Shown here one piece after another: positions 12,423-14,657 of a stretch of 14,657 nucleotides of DNA. Below the pieces are notes generated by a model. The model worked only from the letters and a program-made list of their open reading frames with translations, was not told the DNA's origin and searched no databases. Origin of the DNA: Chloroflexota bacterium. Its GTDB lineage: Bacteria; Chloroflexota; Limnocylindria; P2-11E. Where the stretch lies: assembly GCA_005881085.1 (NCBI GenBank), contig VBGU01000045.1, forward strand, positions 1 through 14,657, in the 5' to 3' direction. Numbering within the stretch: the stretch's first letter is position 1; every line of letters starts with the position of its first letter. The position numbers and the translations under genes are program-made.

Positions 12423-13415
12423 TCACGATCGGCCCGCCCAGCGAAGCACCCGCAGCGCGCGCAGGGTGTTCCAGCGGCTGGGCCGGCCTTCGCGCTCGTC
12501 CATGTCGAAGTCGAGATCGCGGACGCGGGCGTTGACCATTTCGCTCTCGTGTGGGTTCTCGAGCGGCAATCGGCCTTCGGCGTCACGCTTGGAGCGGACC
12601 AGGTCGATGGCCTCGGCCACTCGCGCATCCGGCGTCACACCCGCTGCGCGCAGGTAGTCGAGCCCTCGCAGCGCGTCGTAGTGCCAGCCGGTCGGGAACG
12701 AGAACCGTGTGAAGGCCGGATCGATCAGCTCGCCGCTCGACAGCCGGCGCAGCATCCGGCGTTCGAGCAGGTATTCCTGCCCTCGCTCACGCGCCGCGGT
12801 CACCTCAGGTGAGCCGCCGGTCGCTCGCGCGTGCTCGAGAAGGCCCTCTAGGACGCTGATCGTCGTGTGGAACGATCCGCGCGTCGAGCCGTTCTCCTGC
12901 TCGCAATTCCACCCACCATCCGCCATCTGCTCGCCGAGCAGTCTCTCGACGGTGCCGCTCACGTCCAGGCCGAAGTACGAGCCGACCGTCACCACGCGTC
13001 CGTTGATGCACGGCTCGACCTCGCCCGCGAAGACTGGCGTGCCGTGCCACGGGCCGCGCGAGTGCCACGTCGCGTTGTCGCGGACGAGGCCGATCGCGTT
13101 CCGCGCCTGCTCGCTCGAAGCGTCGAGGCCCATGTCGCCGAGCATCAACAGGGCGAGCAGGGATGGCCACTCCGAATCCGACGTGTCGGTGTGCCACAGC
13201 CCATCCTCCCGCCGGAGAGCCAAGAGGCGCGCGCCCCAGCCTTCGGTGCCAACACGGGCACGCTCCGCGGCGACCTGGTCGGCCGACGTGTCGGTCAGGT
13301 CGCGCATCGCCTGCCAGCGAATCGCCGGGTCCGAGTCGAGCAGCCAGTCGATGACGGACACGATCTTTCTCCCGCGGAGCGGTGCCTTGGCGTGCGTGGG
13401 TGCGTTCTTCGTCAT
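12423..13415 (-). CDS. Squalene-cyclase-like / prenyltransferase alpha/alpha-toroid protein
   Basis: 330 residues with the repeated helix pairs of the terpenoid-cyclase/prenyltransferase toroid. QW-like motifs are seen: DGLWHTD (71-77), DGGWNCEQ (166-173) and SFHTTISVLEGL (181-192), plus FPTGWHYDALRGLDYL. True squalene cyclases have about 600 residues and an acidic DxDD motif, which is absent here, so this single-toroid protein is unlikely to cyclise squalene and its substrate is unknown. No signal peptide is present. ATG 13413-13415 overlaps the TGA of the upstream MarR gene (ATGA), so the two are translationally coupled and probably co-regulated. An internal GTG near residue 19 is an alternative start. 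Confidence 0.88.
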   Translation of the reverse strand: MTKNAPTHAKAPLRGRKIVSVIDWLLDSDPAIRWQAMRDLTDTSADQVAAERARVGTEGWGARLLALRREDGLWHTDTSDSEWPSLLALLMLGDMGLDASSEQARNAIGLVRDNATWHSRGPWHGTPVFAGEVEPCINGRVVTVGSYFGLDVSGTVERLLGEQMADGGWNCEQENGSTRGSFHTTISVLEGLLEHARATGGSPEVTAARERGQEYLLERRMLRRLSSGELIDPAFTRFSFPTGWHYDALRGLDYLRAAGVTPDARVAEAIDLVRSKRDAEGRLPLENPHESEMVNARVRDLDFDMDEREGRPSRWNTLRALRVLRWAGRS

Positions 13416-13966
13416 AAGCCGCTTTCTCGACGGACGGCGTTGGCCATGCGCACCAGCGCTGACTCGACCGCGGTCGCTTCGCCGTCCTCGATGTATGCCG
13501 CGAAGTGGCGTTTGACGTGCCCGAGGTGGATCGGTAGCGCCTGGCGGTACTTCTCCTCGCCCGCGTCCGTCAGCGCGATGTGCAAACTCCGCCGATCTCC
13601 TGGGCGGGCGAGTCGCTGGACTAAACCGGCCTCCACCAGACGGTCGACGAGCCTCGTCAGCCCGCTCTTACTGAACAGGAGTGCCGTCGCGAGTTGGCCC
13701 ATCGTGAGGCGCTGGGCAGGCGCCATCCGCAGTTGGGCGAGTGCGTCGAACCAGGTGAGCGGCAGCCCACAGGCCGATTCGAGCTCCCGACTGAGGATGG
13801 TTTCCAGCGCCTTGTGCGCCGTGAGGAACGCGCCCCAAGCGTTCAGCCGTGGGAGGGTGAGGAGCTTCCGACCGAGCTCCGAAACATGCGCATCCTTTGT
13901 GGCCCGCGGCCTCGAGGACGCTTTGCTCGCCGACCGGGTCGCGACTCTCTGGCTGACGACACTCAC
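13412..13966 (-). CDS. MarR-family transcriptional regulator
   Basis: 184 residues. The winged HTH lies at about 65-135: LPLTWFDALAQLRMAPAQRL, then TMGQLATALLFSKSGLTRLV (recognition helix region SKSGLTRLVDRL), then the wing PGDRRSLHIALTDAG. The C-terminal helices form the dimer interface. The first 30 residues are Ser/Arg-rich and not conserved. GTG 13966 is the longest start; a weak AGG is upstream, so the true start could be a little later. The gene diverges from the YceI gene across 115 nt, which contains a palindrome suited to a MarR dimer, and it is coupled to the toroid gene downstream. Repression of itself and of the YceI gene, relieved by a small ligand, is the usual mode for this family and is inferred here. 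Confidence 0.92.
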   Translation of the reverse strand: MSVVSQRVATRSASKASSRPRATKDAHVSELGRKLLTLPRLNAWGAFLTAHKALETILSRELESACGLPLTWFDALAQLRMAPAQRLTMGQLATALLFSKSGLTRLVDRLVEAGLVQRLARPGDRRSLHIALTDAGEEKYRQALPIHLGHVKRHFAAYIEDGEATAVESALVRMANAVRRESGL

Positions 13967-14022
13967 CGCTTAAACCTAAACCATTGATTGTTCCGCGGAC
14001 AGTTCATGAATGATCCTTACGC

Positions 14023-14051
14023 TTGACGATAGTACGCACAGCAACTATTGT
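14023..14051 (+). promoter_or_regulatory. Sigma70-like promoter of the YceI gene
   Basis: TTGACG (14023-14028) and TATTGT (14046-14051) are separated by exactly 17 nt. They match the consensus in 5 and 4 of 6 positions. The expected transcription start near 14058 leaves about 24 nt of leader before ATG 14082, with GAGGAG in it. Confidence 0.65.
14029..14048. promoter_or_regulatory. Likely MarR operator (ATAGT-N10-ACTAT)
   Basis: A perfect 5-bp inverted repeat spans 20 bp, filling the spacer and the start of the -10 box, so a bound dimer would block RNA polymerase. It is the best dyad in the divergent MarR/YceI gap. A direct repeat TACGCACA (14033-14040 and 14053-14060), exactly 20 bp apart, overlaps it and could place a second dimer on the same helix face. 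Confidence 0.5.
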
Positions 14052-14081
14052 CTACGCACATTACCTGCGAGGAGAACGGAC

Positions 14082-14621
14082 ATGAGTTGGACAGTCGATC
14101 CGATGCATACCCAGGTTGAGTTTTCAGCCAAGCACATGGGCCTCATGACCGTGAGGGGCCATTTCACCGGCGTGCGGGTGTCGATCGATCTCAACGAGGA
14201 AGACTTCACCGCCTCCTCGGTGAAAGCGACGATTGACGCTGGCACGCTCATCACCAACGACCAGCGCCGTGATGCGCACCTGAAGTCGCCCGACTTCCTG
14301 AATGTCGAGCAGTTCCCGACCATCACCTTCAATAGCACGCGCGTCGAGCGCGCGGCGCACGACCACTACAAGATGACGGGCGACCTGACCATCCGGAACG
14401 TGGCGCGGCCCGTCACGCTGGACGTCGTGTACTCAGGTGAGGCGAAGGATCCGATGGGCACCGTGCACGCGGGTTTCAGCGCTAACACGGCCATCAACCG
14501 CAAGGACTGGGGACTGACCTGGAACGTCGCACTCGAGACCGGCGGCCTGCTCGTGAGCGAAGAGGTCAAGCTCGCGCTCGAAGTCGAAGTGGTCAAGGCC
14601 GCTGAAGTGGCCGTCGCTTGA
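14082..14621 (+). CDS. YceI-family protein
   Basis: 179 residues beginning MSWTVDPMHTQVEFSAKHMG, the standard opening of the YceI lipocalin-like fold, followed by GLMTVRGHFTG, the segment DAGTLITNDQRRDAHLKSPD with FLNVEQFPTITF, then TGDLTIRNVARPVTLDVVY, and FSANTAINRKDWGLTWN. The fold binds long polyprenoid or amphipathic ligands in a barrel. There is no signal peptide, so this is a cytoplasmic member. Start ATG 14082 is preceded by GAGGAG with a 7-nt spacer; the frame is open from 14010, but that part contains the promoter. Control by the divergent MarR regulator is inferred from the shared intergenic region. A polyprenoid-binding protein beside a terpene-cyclase-like toroid protein suggests a common isoprenoid theme, which is an inference. 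Confidence 0.93.
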   Translation: MSWTVDPMHTQVEFSAKHMGLMTVRGHFTGVRVSIDLNEEDFTASSVKATIDAGTLITNDQRRDAHLKSPDFLNVEQFPTITFNSTRVERAAHDHYKMTGDLTIRNVARPVTLDVVYSGEAKDPMGTVHAGFSANTAINRKDWGLTWNVALETGGLLVSEEVKLALEVEVVKAAEVAVA

Positions 14622-14657
14622 GCGGCCAAATCCTGATGGGGACGAGCAACGGCCGAG
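14622..14657. other. Right edge, no feature seen
   Basis: 36 nt after the YceI stop codon. No hairpin or coding start can be supported. Confidence 0.5.

Noticed and set aside
1..14657. CRISPR arrays, tRNA, rRNA, known riboswitches or complete IS elements
   Set aside because: No regularly spaced repeats, cloverleaf-like sequence, transposase domain or terminal inverted repeats with target duplications were seen.

Overview
The window is high-GC DNA packed with genes on both strands. The gene set suggests a soil- or freshwater-type Chloroflexota (Limnocylindria-like) or actinobacterial genome: a cyclase/NB-ARC/LuxR regulator, a class III cyclase with a CxxC...CxxC N-terminal module, a deazaflavin (F420)-dependent nitroreductase, DUF3237, an RibD-like reductase, and several GTG starts. 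The phylum is an inference from gene content only. No rRNA, tRNA, CRISPR, complete insertion sequence or replication origin was found.

Layout. The left edge (1-321, minus) is a VOC/glyoxalase gene cut by the window end. It diverges from a very large cyclase-NB-ARC-TPR-LuxR regulator (466-3237). A small unassigned protein (3443-3802), an orphan C-terminal coding fragment (3957-4076) and a beta-propeller lipoprotein (about 4175-5758) follow. On the minus strand, a class III cyclase fused to a complete Crp-type cNMP-binding and DNA-binding module (6557-8059) precedes a secreted protein (5929-6441). A membrane protein with two cupin-like domains (8069-9355) diverges from it across only 9 bp.

From 9356 to about 11930 the DNA looks decayed. 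It holds gene-free sequence with a degenerate repeat, a doubly broken antibiotic-biosynthesis-monooxygenase-like gene (9922-10184), an intact DHFR/RibD-like reductase (10248-10868), the C-terminal third of a SnoaL-like ester cyclase followed by a strong hairpin, an F420-type nitroreductase (11223-11696), and an orphan C-terminal fragment on the minus strand (11701-11916). A DUF3237 gene follows (11934-12377). The right end is a MarR regulator translationally coupled to a squalene-cyclase-like alpha/alpha-toroid protein (13966 to 12423, minus). This pair diverges from a YceI-family gene (14082-14621) that has a readable sigma70-like promoter overlapped by a palindrome.

The main point of interest is cyclic-nucleotide signalling. 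Two unrelated regulators carry class III cyclase domains, and each has lost a different set of catalytic residues. One of them also keeps the Glu/Arg pair of a cAMP-binding Crp domain in the same chain. A second theme is three degenerate copies of an intergenic repeat, and a concentration of gene remnants around small oxidoreductase and stress genes.
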